This document shows positions 26,985 to 34,507 of a stretch of DNA of 64,000 nt, in pieces. Below the pieces are notes generated by a model. The model saw only the letters and a program-made list of their open reading frames with translations, did not search any database and was not told the DNA's origin. The stretch lies in contig NZ_CP113519.1 of the NCBI RefSeq assembly GCF_026723825.1, positions 2,542,001 through 2,606,000 on the forward strand. The letters are read 5' to 3'. A program made the position numbers and the translations under genes. The DNA is from Pseudomonas sp. GOM7 (lineage in GTDB: Bacteria > Pseudomonadota > Gammaproteobacteria > Pseudomonadales > Pseudomonadaceae). The stretch's first letter is position 1. Every line of letters starts with the position of its first letter.

Positions 26985-27839
26985 ATGAACGACAAGACAT
27001 TGCCGCCCCAGCATCAGCAACGTCAGCCCGGCCTCGAGCATGCCATGCAGCCCGAGCCGATCTACCTCGACGAAGCCTATCGTCCTGCCGGCAAGCTGAT
27101 CGACAAGGTGGCGATCATCACTGGCGGCGACAGTGGCATCGGCCGTGCCGTGGCCGTGCACTACGCCCTGGAAGGCGCCAAGGTGGCGCTGGTCTACCTG
27201 AACGAAGACGAGGATGCGCAGAAGACCGTGGACGAGGTCAAGCGTCACGGCGGCGAGGCCCTGGCCCTGGCTGGTGACGTCGGCGATGCGGGCTTCTGTC
27301 AGTGCGTGATCGATGCGGTGATCGGCAAATGGGGGCGCCTGGACATCCTCATCAACAATGCCGGTGAGCAGCACCCGCGCAAGGATCTGTCGGAGATGGA
27401 CGAGGAGCAGTGGCAAAAGACCTTCCGCACCAACATCTTCGCCATGTTCCAGCTGACTCGCGCGGCGCTGCCGCACCTGCACAGCGGCGCCAGCATCATC
27501 AACACCAGCTCGGTCACCGCCTACAAGGGCAACCCGATGCTGATCGACTACTCCTCGACCAAGGGGGCGATCACCTCGTTCACTCGCTCGCTGTCGATCA
27601 ATCTGGCGTCACGTGGAGTCCGGGTCAACGGCGTGGCCCCGGGTCCGATCTGGACGCCGCTGATTCCTTCCACCTTCAGTGCCGACAAGGTGGCCGAATT
27701 CGGCGCCGAAACGCCACTGGGGCGGCCGGGGCAGCCAGCCGAAGTGGCGCCGGCCTACGTCTACCTGGCCAGCAACGATGCTTCCTACGTCACCGGGCAG
27801 ATGTTGCATGTCAACGGTGGGAGTGTGGTCAACGGCTGA
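26985..27839 (+). CDS. SDR-family oxidoreductase (YghA-like)
   Basis: A 284-residue short-chain dehydrogenase with an N-terminal extension (about 40 residues, including QPGLEHAMQPEPIYLDEAYRPAG-like text), as in the YghA/YdaD/Gsp39 stress subgroup. Visible motifs are GGDSGIGRAVAVHYA for cofactor binding, NNAGEQHP, the catalytic Ser in NTSSVTAYKG and Tyr/Lys in YSSTKGAIT. Cofactor preference and substrate are not determined; aldehydes are typical. A strong terminator follows. Confidence 0.88.
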   Translation: MNDKTLPPQHQQRQPGLEHAMQPEPIYLDEAYRPAGKLIDKVAIITGGDSGIGRAVAVHYALEGAKVALVYLNEDEDAQKTVDEVKRHGGEALALAGDVGDAGFCQCVIDAVIGKWGRLDILINNAGEQHPRKDLSEMDEEQWQKTFRTNIFAMFQLTRAALPHLHSGASIINTSSVTAYKGNPMLIDYSSTKGAITSFTRSLSINLASRGVRVNGVAPGPIWTPLIPSTFSADKVAEFGAETPLGRPGQPAEVAPAYVYLASNDASYVTGQMLHVNGGSVVNG

Positions 27840-27863
27840 TCATTCCTACAAGAAGCTGTGAAG

Positions 27864-27900
27864 AACGCACGGGCATGCAGATGTTCGTGCGTTTTTTATT
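27864..27900 (+). terminator. Rho-independent terminator after SDR gene
   Basis: AACGCACG and CGTGCGTT form the stem around GGGCATGCAGATGTT, followed by TTTTATT. It ends the galU copy 2-SDR unit. Confidence 0.85.
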
Positions 27901-28182
27901 GGGGCTTCCTGGACTGGACATGGTGTGGGGTGCCGGGCCTGGCATGGACTAGCGGACTGTTCGCGAAGCAGTACGCCGAGTTCATCGGTGAGGGATCAAG
28001 CATGAAGTTTCCTGCGCATGAACAGCAAAAAAACAACCAGATTTTCTTCCATCGCCATCCTCGAAAAGAGCCGATATACGGCACTTAAAATAACCTGAAC
28101 ACCTCACCGTCTGGATTGCCTGAATAATTGCAAGGGCAATAAAGCCATTGCACGGAAATATCAAACTCAGGAGGGCCATGAC
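27901..28182. other. Gene-free interval upstream of second KGG gene
   Basis: No credible gene is seen. The interval contains a REP-related segment (CGGACTGTTCGCGAAGCAGT at about 27953-27972) similar to those beside the IS110 element, then an AT-richer stretch. Just before the KGG start, at about 28126-28152, a TTGCAAGGGCAATAAAGCC...GCAC imperfect hairpin recalls TGCAAGGGCATTGGTGCCC before the first KGG gene. A candidate promoter, GAACAC-16 bases-CCTGA, lies near 28097-28123. Confidence 0.45.
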
Positions 28183-28353
28183 ATGGCTGCTAACAAGAAT
28201 CCGGGAAACTTTGCAAACGACCGCGAAAAGGCTTCCGAAGCCGGGCGCAAGGGTGGCAAGAACAGCGGAGGCAACTTCGCCAATGACCGCCAGCGTGCCT
28301 CGGAAGCCGGACGCAAGGGAGGCCAGAACAGTCACGGCAGCCGTGACTCCTGA
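28183..28353 (+). CDS. KGG-repeat stress protein, copy 2
   Basis: A 56-residue paralogue of the gene at 25658-25825, again with two tandem GNFANDR-ASEAGRKGG units and a QNSHGSRDS tail. The start ATG at 28183 has CAGGAGGG upstream; an ATG five bases earlier is out of frame. A strong terminator follows, so this is probably a monocistronic stress gene. The repeat structure and near-identical units imply local duplication. Confidence 0.85.
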   Translation: MAANKNPGNFANDREKASEAGRKGGKNSGGNFANDRQRASEAGRKGGQNSHGSRDS

Positions 28354-28360
28354 GCCGTCT

Positions 28361-28393
28361 GCAAGGCCCGATTTCTCGGGCCTTGCATTATTT
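28361..28393 (+). terminator. Rho-independent terminator after second KGG gene
   Basis: GCAAGGCCCG and CGGGCCTTGC form a ten-base stem around ATTTCT, followed by ATTATTT. Confidence 0.85.
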
Positions 28394-28445
28394 CCCAAAG
28401 CTGCAAGACCGTGATTGAAAAAAGCCTGGATAAGGGAGAGAGACC

Positions 28446-28916
28446 ATGAACGCCATCGATCTTTTGAAGCAGGATCATGAGACGGTAAAGGCACTGCTCG
28501 AACAACTGCAGGATACCAGCGAGCGCGCCGTGCAGACGCGCAAGAAACTGGTGGCGAAGATAGAGCAGGAATTACAGATTCATACCGCACTGGAAGAGCG
28601 CATCTTCTATCCGGCTTTCCGTGAGGCCGGCAAGAAAGAAGAAACCGTGATGACCAGTGAAGCCAAGGAAGAACACCGTGCCGTGGATTCTTTGGTATTG
28701 CCCGATATCAAGGAAACTTCACCCTCGACCCTGGAGTTCGCTGGGCGGGTGAAAGTGCTCAAGGAATTGCTCGAACACCATATCGAGGAAGAAGAGAGCG
28801 ACATGTTTCCGCAAGCCAGCAAACTGCTCGGTAAACGCCGCCTGGAGGAACTGGGCGAGCAGATGCAGGCCATGCGCAAGACCCTCGAGAGCGAATCGAA
28901 AAAACGCGCCGCTTGA
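28446..28916 (+). CDS. Hemerythrin HHE-domain protein
   Basis: A 156-residue four-helix protein. The di-iron ligands are visible in order: QDHETVK (residues about 9-15), IHTALEERIFYP (about 39-50), EEHRAVD (about 71-77) and LEHHIEEEESDMFP (about 101-114). Proteins of this type bind oxygen or nitric oxide, or sense iron and redox state; which applies here is unknown. The ATG at 28446 is preceded by GGGAGAGA. A GC-rich hairpin at 28921-28946 separates it from the convergent methyltransferase gene. Confidence 0.9.
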   Translation: MNAIDLLKQDHETVKALLEQLQDTSERAVQTRKKLVAKIEQELQIHTALEERIFYPAFREAGKKEETVMTSEAKEEHRAVDSLVLPDIKETSPSTLEFAGRVKVLKELLEHHIEEEESDMFPQASKLLGKRRLEELGEQMQAMRKTLESESKKRAA

Positions 28917-28950
28917 GCCAAGGCGGGGGCCCTGGGCTCCCGCCTCGTGC

Positions 28951-29910
28951 TCATTGCCGGCAGGTAAGACGCAGGGCCACGCAGGCGATGCGCTCCACCT
29001 CGGCGTAAGCCTGATTCTGCAACTCCTCGCCGAACACGTCCGGATCGATCTCTTCGTACTGCCAGTCCCAGCCCGTGTCGCGCAGCGACAGGGCGATGGC
29101 GTTGAACAGCGCATCCTCACCCTTGACGATCGCCACCCCACTGTACAGCAGCAGGGTGCCGCCCGGTGCCAGGCGCTCCATGGCGGTGTCGAAGATCGCC
29201 AGCGACAGCGCACTGCCATGGCGACCACCGCCATGGCGATAGGTGCGGCGCAGCGGATCGAGCATGTAGGGCGGGTTGGCGATGATCAGGTCGAATTGGC
29301 CGTCCACGTCGCGCAGCAGATCGCTGTGCCGGGCCTGCAGGTTGAACAGGCCGGCCAGGCGCGCGTTGACGGTGGTGAAGGCCAGCGCTTCGGGGTTGAT
29401 GTCCAGGGCCAGCACTTCGGCCTGGGGCCGCGCCAGGGCAGTGCAGATGGCGCCGGCGCCACTGCCGCAACCGATGTCGGCGATACGCCGGATGGGCCGC
29501 CGTTCATGGGCCAGGTGCGCCTTGAGCAGGCGCACGAAACGGTAGGTGTCGGGACCGAAGAACACCGCATCGGCCTGCTCGGTGGGAAAACCGGCGTGCA
29601 GGTAGAGTTGTTCATCCAGGCTCGACCAGCGCACCCGGCTGCGCCAGAGATCCCCACAGGGTTGCAGCACCTCGGCGCCACGCATCGCCGTCATGATCGG
29701 CTCATCCAGCAGTTCCAGCGAGAAGGGACGGTTCCAGCCGAATACATCGCGCAGATCGCCAGCCAGGGCTGCATCCGCGCGGGCATTGACCCGTTCGTGG
29801 GTCAGTGGCGTGGGCGTGATGAAGTGGTAACCGCGTGCCCGCAGCAGGCTGCCCAGTTGCAGCAGGGCGATGTCGCGTTCGCAGGTCGGGGTCAGGCCGC
29901 TTTCGTGCAT
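28951..29910 (-). CDS. Class I SAM-dependent methyltransferase (NPPY type)
   Basis: The 319-residue protein has a Rossmann motif I, IADIGCGSGAGAICTAL (about residues 138-154), an acidic loop LALDINPEAL and the catalytic-type NPPY motif in LIIANPPYML. The NPPY box indicates methylation of a planar nitrogen, as in HemK/RlmG-type enzymes acting on release factors or rRNA. The N-terminal 130 residues are a separate substrate-recognition region. I start at ATG 29910 (GGAG six bases upstream); a TTG at 29928 is possible. It lies just downstream of the iron-redox gene and may be co-transcribed. Confidence 0.82.
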   Translation of the reverse strand: MHESGLTPTCERDIALLQLGSLLRARGYHFITPTPLTHERVNARADAALAGDLRDVFGWNRPFSLELLDEPIMTAMRGAEVLQPCGDLWRSRVRWSSLDEQLYLHAGFPTEQADAVFFGPDTYRFVRLLKAHLAHERRPIRRIADIGCGSGAGAICTALARPQAEVLALDINPEALAFTTVNARLAGLFNLQARHSDLLRDVDGQFDLIIANPPYMLDPLRRTYRHGGGRHGSALSLAIFDTAMERLAPGGTLLLYSGVAIVKGEDALFNAIALSLRDTGWDWQYEEIDPDVFGEELQNQAYAEVERIACVALRLTCRQ

Positions 29911-29924
29911 GGTGTTCTCCAGGT

Positions 29925-31310
29925 TCAACGGGCCTGTTGCAGCAGGTCGCTGAACAGCCGTGTGGCGGCCAGGCCGGCCACGCTGGGGTGGCGGGCCGGG
30001 GCCAGCAGTTCGATCAGACGCGCTTCGCGTTCGTCCGGTTGCAGTGCCCTGAGTTCGTCGCTCAGCGCCTGGCGTTCGGCCTCCTGCAGGGGGGCTTTGG
30101 CAGCGGCCGCCGGAAGGCTCAGCACCTCCTTGTGCGGGGGGCGGCGCAAGCTCAGGGTAGGGGCCTGGTCGCCAGCGATCCAGTCATGCAGCAACTGCCG
30201 CTCATAGGGGGTGAAAACGCCGAACATGGCTGCCCCTTCACCCTCCACCAGGCGCCAGAAGCGGCTATGGCTGGGGTCGCGATGGCGCCTGATCCAGCCA
30301 TGACGCTGCAGGGCATCGAGAAAGGCCTCGATGCTTTCGGGCGCTGCCAGCCACTGGTTCACCGTGCGCCCGCCGATGCGGCAATGATCCGAGTGCGCCT
30401 GGGCGGCGAAGGGGCGTTTGCCTTCGAGCATGCGCACCAGCTCCTGTTGCAGGTCGAAACCTGCGATCACCGCGCACGAACCGCTGCCCAGATCGTTGAG
30501 GCGATAGCCGAGGCGCACGCGGCGGTAGAAGTCCTCGGCATCGCCCACCTGCGGCAGGTTGTCCAGCACGCTCTGCACCGCCTTGGCGGCATGGCCGCTG
30601 GCGGCGTTGTCGATGGTGACGTGGAGCTGGAAATAATAGGGGTCGATGCCCAGCTCCTTGAGCTCGTAGGCGCTGATCAGCAGGTGCAGCGGCAATTGTT
30701 CGTAGCCGAGGTTGTAGCCGATCACCTCCGGCAGGAAGGTCTCGGCCTGCAGGCCGAGCGCTAGCTGGATGGCGCCCTGGCGATAGAGCCCGTCGTCCAG
30801 GGCACTGGGCTGCTCGCAGCCTTGCGCCGCCAGCAGCCGACGGTACAGCAGTACGTGATTCTGCGCGGCCAGGCCGTCGCCCAGCTCTTCCAGATAGGTG
30901 CGCACCAGTGGTTGCAGGCGCAGGTCGCGCCAGTACGGCAGGCAGCCATAGAGCCAGGCGCCATCGACCTCCTTGGTCGGTGCCACTGCGCGCAGGAAGT
31001 ACAGAGCCTGAGCGCGCCCGGCGAAGTACCGTCGGGGGCCACCGGCATGGCGTTCGGCGAGGTAGGCCGCGTATTCGGCGCCGACCTGTGCAGTGTGCAG
31101 GCGCGACCACTGGGGCAGCTCGGCGGGCACTTCGGGCAGGTCGCAGGGCAACTGCGCCGCGTCCTCCAGGCTCGCTTCGAGAACGGCCCGTGCCGCAGGC
31201 GCACCCGGTCGTGCCGCGAGCAACTGGCGGTAGCTGGCTTGCCAGGGGCCGCTCTCCGGGACTGGGCGCGCAAGCTTGGCGAGCGGCGTGGCGAGGCTGG
31301 CAATCGGCAT
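29925..31310 (-). CDS. Iron-containing redox enzyme family protein (heme-oxygenase-like fold)
   Basis: The 461-residue product is largely helical, with a central region (about residues 90-310) resembling the iron-containing redox enzyme family: DGAWLYGCLPYWRD, a helix with ETFLPEVIGYNLGYEQ, and YYFQLHVTIDNAASGHA, where His, Glu and Asp could be metal ligands. The reaction is unknown; relatives are heme-oxygenase-like di-iron oxidases. The start at 31310 is backed by CAGGAGA; in-frame ATGs at 31337 and 31376 remain possible. It is divergent from the YbdK-like ligase gene. Confidence 0.75.
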   Translation of the reverse strand: MPIASLATPLAKLARPVPESGPWQASYRQLLAARPGAPAARAVLEASLEDAAQLPCDLPEVPAELPQWSRLHTAQVGAEYAAYLAERHAGGPRRYFAGRAQALYFLRAVAPTKEVDGAWLYGCLPYWRDLRLQPLVRTYLEELGDGLAAQNHVLLYRRLLAAQGCEQPSALDDGLYRQGAIQLALGLQAETFLPEVIGYNLGYEQLPLHLLISAYELKELGIDPYYFQLHVTIDNAASGHAAKAVQSVLDNLPQVGDAEDFYRRVRLGYRLNDLGSGSCAVIAGFDLQQELVRMLEGKRPFAAQAHSDHCRIGGRTVNQWLAAPESIEAFLDALQRHGWIRRHRDPSHSRFWRLVEGEGAAMFGVFTPYERQLLHDWIAGDQAPTLSLRRPPHKEVLSLPAAAAKAPLQEAERQALSDELRALQPDEREARLIELLAPARHPSVAGLAATRLFSDLLQQAR

Positions 31311-31468
31311 GGATGGTTTCTCCTGTGGCAGGGCCATGTTCTGTCTAGGAGGGGCCGGTTCGGACAAAGATTCCACCTAAATCTCGGCCTGCGGGCGCTC
31401 CGTCCGATGGGTTGAACCTGGCAGCCTCGGAGCGGCTCCATCACTGCACCCACCCATGCGAGCAGGCC

Positions 31469-32632
31469 ATGACAGACAGCAGTTTCGGCATCGAAGAGGA
31501 ATTCTTCCTCACGGATCTGGCCACCAGGAAGGTGGCCCGCGATGGTCTCGACACCTTCGCCGCGACGTGCCGGCAGGCACTGGGGACAGGGTTCACCCGG
31601 GAGATGTTCGCCGCCCAGTTCGAGGTGGTGACGCCGGTTTTGCACGACCTCGCCGCAGCGCGCCAGTACCTGAGCCAGGCGCGCCGCTGCCTGGCCCGCC
31701 TGGCGCAACGCCAGGGCTGTGGCATCGTCGCCGCCGGCAGTCACCCGCTGGCTGACTGGCGGGATGTGCAGGCCACCGAGCTGGCCCGCTACCAGACGAT
31801 CTTCGACGAGTACCGCCTGGTCGCCAGCCGCAGTGTGCTGGCGGGCTTGCACGTGCACGTCGGGGTGCCCGAGGGCGTCGACCGCATCCGCCTGATGAAC
31901 CGGCTCATACCCTGGTTGCCGCTGCTGCTGGGCCTGAGCGCGTCATCACCCTTCTGGCAGGGGCAGGCGTCGGGCCTGATGAGCTATCGCCAGGCGGTGT
32001 GCGATGAGTGGCCACGCATGGGCATCCCTGATCACTTTCGCGACGAGCATGCCTACCAGCAGTATCTGCAGGTGATGACCGACACCGGCTGCATCGCTTC
32101 GGCGGCCAACCTGTGGTGGAACATCCGCCCCTCGCTGCGCTACCCGACCCTGGAGCTGCGCATCGCCGATGCCTGCCCCGACCTGGACGATGCGCTGTGC
32201 ATCGCCGGGCTATTCCGCGCCATGCTCGAGCACCTGTTGGCCACGTCTCACCCGGCCTGGGTGGATGACCCGCTGACCCGCACCCTGACCCTGGAGAACC
32301 GCTGGCGGGCCAAGCGCCGTGGTGTGCGCGGTGACTTCATCGAGCCGGCCAGCCGCCGCAGCCTGCCATTCCAGGCCTGGTTGGAACGGGTGCTGGAGCA
32401 GATCGGCGAACGGGTGCCGGCCGCTGACCAATGGATACTGGCCCGCGCCCGCCGCCTGGCGCGCCAGGATGGCAGTGCCGAAGCGCAGTTGCGCAGCTAC
32501 CGGCAGGCCCGTGCTGCCGGCCTGGGCCATGGCGAGGCGTTGTGCAGCCTGGTCGATGAGTTGATGGTGCAGAGCAGCCTGGCGCCATCCGGCGGGCTGG
32601 AACGCAATCCGGCCACTGGCCCGATTGTCTGA
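31469..32632 (+). CDS. YbdK-like carboxylate-amine ligase (GCS2 family)
   Basis: A 387-residue member of the glutamate-cysteine ligase 2 family. The N-terminal GIEEEFFLTD (about residues 7-16), LHVHVGVP (about 130) and the C-terminal ATP-grasp-like metal-site residues in NIRPSLRYPTLELRIAD are diagnostic. Such enzymes show weak gamma-glutamylcysteine ligase activity. The physiological product is uncertain. The first good ATG is at 31469; the longer frame begins with TTG at 31412. It shares a divergent 158-base upstream region with the iron-redox gene. Confidence 0.88.
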   Translation: MTDSSFGIEEEFFLTDLATRKVARDGLDTFAATCRQALGTGFTREMFAAQFEVVTPVLHDLAAARQYLSQARRCLARLAQRQGCGIVAAGSHPLADWRDVQATELARYQTIFDEYRLVASRSVLAGLHVHVGVPEGVDRIRLMNRLIPWLPLLLGLSASSPFWQGQASGLMSYRQAVCDEWPRMGIPDHFRDEHAYQQYLQVMTDTGCIASAANLWWNIRPSLRYPTLELRIADACPDLDDALCIAGLFRAMLEHLLATSHPAWVDDPLTRTLTLENRWRAKRRGVRGDFIEPASRRSLPFQAWLERVLEQIGERVPAADQWILARARRLARQDGSAEAQLRSYRQARAAGLGHGEALCSLVDELMVQSSLAPSGGLERNPATGPIV

Positions 32633-32707
32633 ACCTTTGCTGGATGGTGGTGCTTCTAAAACACACAGGGGCTGTATCGGCTCCGTCACTGACCAGGAGA
32701 ACATGCC

Positions 32708-33058
32708 ATGTCATCACTCACTCATAACGTCCACCGTCTGGAGCGTGCGGTTTCCCTCGCCACTGGCCTCACCGCCATAGTCGCTGGCGTATCCCGTGGG
32801 GGCGCTGGGGGCGTGCTCAAGGCGCTGGGCGGTGCCGTGCTGGTGCAGCGCGGGCTGACCGGGCACTGCGTGGTCAAGGGGATGGTCAGCGATCCCAAGG
32901 CCGAGATCGAGTGCCTGCGCCAGCGCATCGCCGACATGCGGGCCGCACTGCCCAAGGTGCACGAGCAGAGTGCAGCGAGCAGGGCGCCCCACCAGGAGTC
33001 CAAGCTCGACCATGCCGTGGAGGAAACCTTTCCGGCCAGCGACCCGATTTCGCCCTGA
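32708..33058 (+). CDS. Small membrane protein with YgaP-like transmembrane domain
   Basis: A 116-residue protein. Residues about 12-55 form a glycine-rich two-helix membrane region (LATGLTAIVAGVSRGGAGGVLKALGG), as in the DUF2892/YgaP membrane domain. The tail ends AVEETFPASDPISP, a short motif seen at the end of many stress-type small proteins. The start follows CCAGGAGAAC. A possible extracytoplasmic-type promoter, GAACCT-18 bases-TCTAAA, lies at 32631-32660, with a spacer slightly too long. Function unknown. Confidence 0.75.
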   Translation: MSSLTHNVHRLERAVSLATGLTAIVAGVSRGGAGGVLKALGGAVLVQRGLTGHCVVKGMVSDPKAEIECLRQRIADMRAALPKVHEQSAASRAPHQESKLDHAVEETFPASDPISP

Positions 33059-33118
33059 GTCGAGGCGTCGAGCTAACGCGCGGCGGCTGTATGCCGCCGC
33101 CCGCACAGGAGATTTGCC

Positions 33119-33478
33119 ATGCAAGACCGCAATGACAAACCACTGGATTTCCAGGACGACCAGCAAGCGCAGGACGAGCGCACTGCGGAGCGCCAGGCAG
33201 GGCTGACCGGCGCCGCCACCCAGGGGCAGAGCGAGCACGAGGACAACGTCAGCCTCGATGATCTCAGCCCGGACACCCTGATCGATGACAGCGGCGCTCG
33301 TTCCCCGCACGAGCCGGGCGGCGATCGGCCCATGGACGAGGAACTCAGCGTGGTGGACGAGACCGAGGTGGATCTGGGCATCGGTCTGGACGAAGCCGAA
33401 CTGGCCCGCTCCGCGCCGCTCGACGGTGAGCCGTGGAGCGACGAGGTAGTCGAGGGCGATGGCGATGACCGCGAATGA
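33119..33478 (+). CDS. Acidic hydrophilic protein, unknown
   Basis: A 119-residue, strongly acidic, low-complexity protein (many D, E, Q), with no membrane segment or recognised domain. It begins MQDRNDKPLDFQDDQQAQDE and is probably disordered. The start follows ACAGGAGATTTGCC. It is adjacent to two other small stress-type genes on this strand and converges with the Rho_N-domain gene, their ends lying four bases apart. Hydrophilin-like behaviour is a guess from composition. Confidence 0.7.
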   Translation: MQDRNDKPLDFQDDQQAQDERTAERQAGLTGAATQGQSEHEDNVSLDDLSPDTLIDDSGARSPHEPGGDRPMDEELSVVDETEVDLGIGLDEAELARSAPLDGEPWSDEVVEGDGDDRE

Positions 33479-33482
33479 ATGC

Positions 33483-33857
33483 CTACATTTTGCGCAGCGC
33501 TTCCAGCAGTTCCTGCTTGCGCATGCGTGAACGGCCGGAGAGATCACGCTTGCGCGCCAATTCCATCAGTTCGTCACGGCTCATGGCCTCCAGCTTCTGC
33601 CCGGGGCGGGGCACGCCCTGACGCGATTTTGCCGCACGGCGCGCAGAGGATTCGCGCGCCGCTTTTTTCTCCGCACCGCTGGTGCTGCGGCCCGATCCGC
33701 CGGGCTTGTCGCCGCCACCGGACTGCTTGTTGACCGTGGCCCAGGCACGCGCTTCGGCTTCGTCCTCCGGCACGCCACGGGCTTTGTAACTGTCCTCGAT
33801 ATGCTCGGCCTTGCGTTTCTGCTTGTCGCTGTACTTGGCTTTGCTACCCCTTGGCAT
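33483..33857 (-). CDS. Rho_N/SAP-like domain protein
   Basis: A 124-residue basic protein. The first half has KYSDKQKRKAEHIEDSYKARGVPEDEAEARAW-like helical text shared with ChaB-type small proteins; the middle is a Gly/Ser/Lys-rich linker. The C-terminus (about residues 92-123) is a Rho_N-like unit: MSRDELMELARKRDLSGR followed by KQELLEAL. Nucleic-acid binding is likely. The start at 33857 is set by GGAGGAAAG upstream; a longer frame to 33986 has no such support. Confidence 0.8.
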   Translation of the reverse strand: MPRGSKAKYSDKQKRKAEHIEDSYKARGVPEDEAEARAWATVNKQSGGGDKPGGSGRSTSGAEKKAARESSARRAAKSRQGVPRPGQKLEAMSRDELMELARKRDLSGRSRMRKQELLEALRKM

Positions 33858-34012
33858 GGTGCTTTCCTCCAGGCGGTTTCGGCCGGATGGCCGATTTCCT
33901 AGCAGGAGAAACTCAGGGCAGCGGATTGGTTCCCCGCCCTGGACGAGCGGCCAGGCGAACCCTCGCCGGCCTTGGCGCTCAGACAAAGAAAACGACTTGA
34001 GGCGGGCGTGCG

Positions 34013-34504
34013 ATGGATCTGGCTGAAACTCTGCTGGCCACCCTGAAACTGGAGCTGGCCGACCTGCTGCAGGTCGAGCACCTGCTACGCTCCAGCCTGC
34101 GCCTGTTGCTGGCCATGCTGCTGGGTGGCCTGCTCGGCTACGAGCGTGCGGTCACCGGCAAGGCCGCCGGGGTGCGCACGCACATGCTGGTGTGCCTGGG
34201 CGCGGCCATCTTCGTCATGGTGCTGGAGCAGGAAGGCGCCGCCAGCGATGCCATGAGCCGGGTGATCCAGGGTGTGGCCACTGGCATCGGTTTTCTCTGC
34301 GCTGGCACCATCCTCAAGGGCAACAGCCTGGCCGACGTGAAAGGCCTGACCACCGCCGCCGGGCTGTGGTCGTCGGCGGCCATCGGCGTGGCGGTCGGGG
34401 TTGGCAGCGAGGCCATCGCCGTGTTGGCGACGTTGCTGGTGTGGCTGGTGCTGCGGGTGATTCCGCAATGGGTGGATTCGCCGCACAGAAACGGCAACTC
34501 CTGA
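34013..34504 (+). CDS. MgtC/SapB-family membrane protein
   Basis: A 163-residue protein with four or five membrane helices and the MgtC signatures LLGYERAVTGKAAGVRTHMLVCLGAA (about residues 41-66) and GIGFLCAGTILKG (about 90-102). It lacks the soluble C-terminal ACT-like domain of longer MgtC proteins, so it is the short SapB type. Family members influence magnesium-stress survival and membrane potential; the role here is unknown. It is the last gene before the second copy of the long repeat. Confidence 0.88.
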   Translation: MDLAETLLATLKLELADLLQVEHLLRSSLRLLLAMLLGGLLGYERAVTGKAAGVRTHMLVCLGAAIFVMVLEQEGAASDAMSRVIQGVATGIGFLCAGTILKGNSLADVKGLTTAAGLWSSAAIGVAVGVGSEAIAVLATLLVWLVLRVIPQWVDSPHRNGNS

Positions 34505-34507
34505 GCA

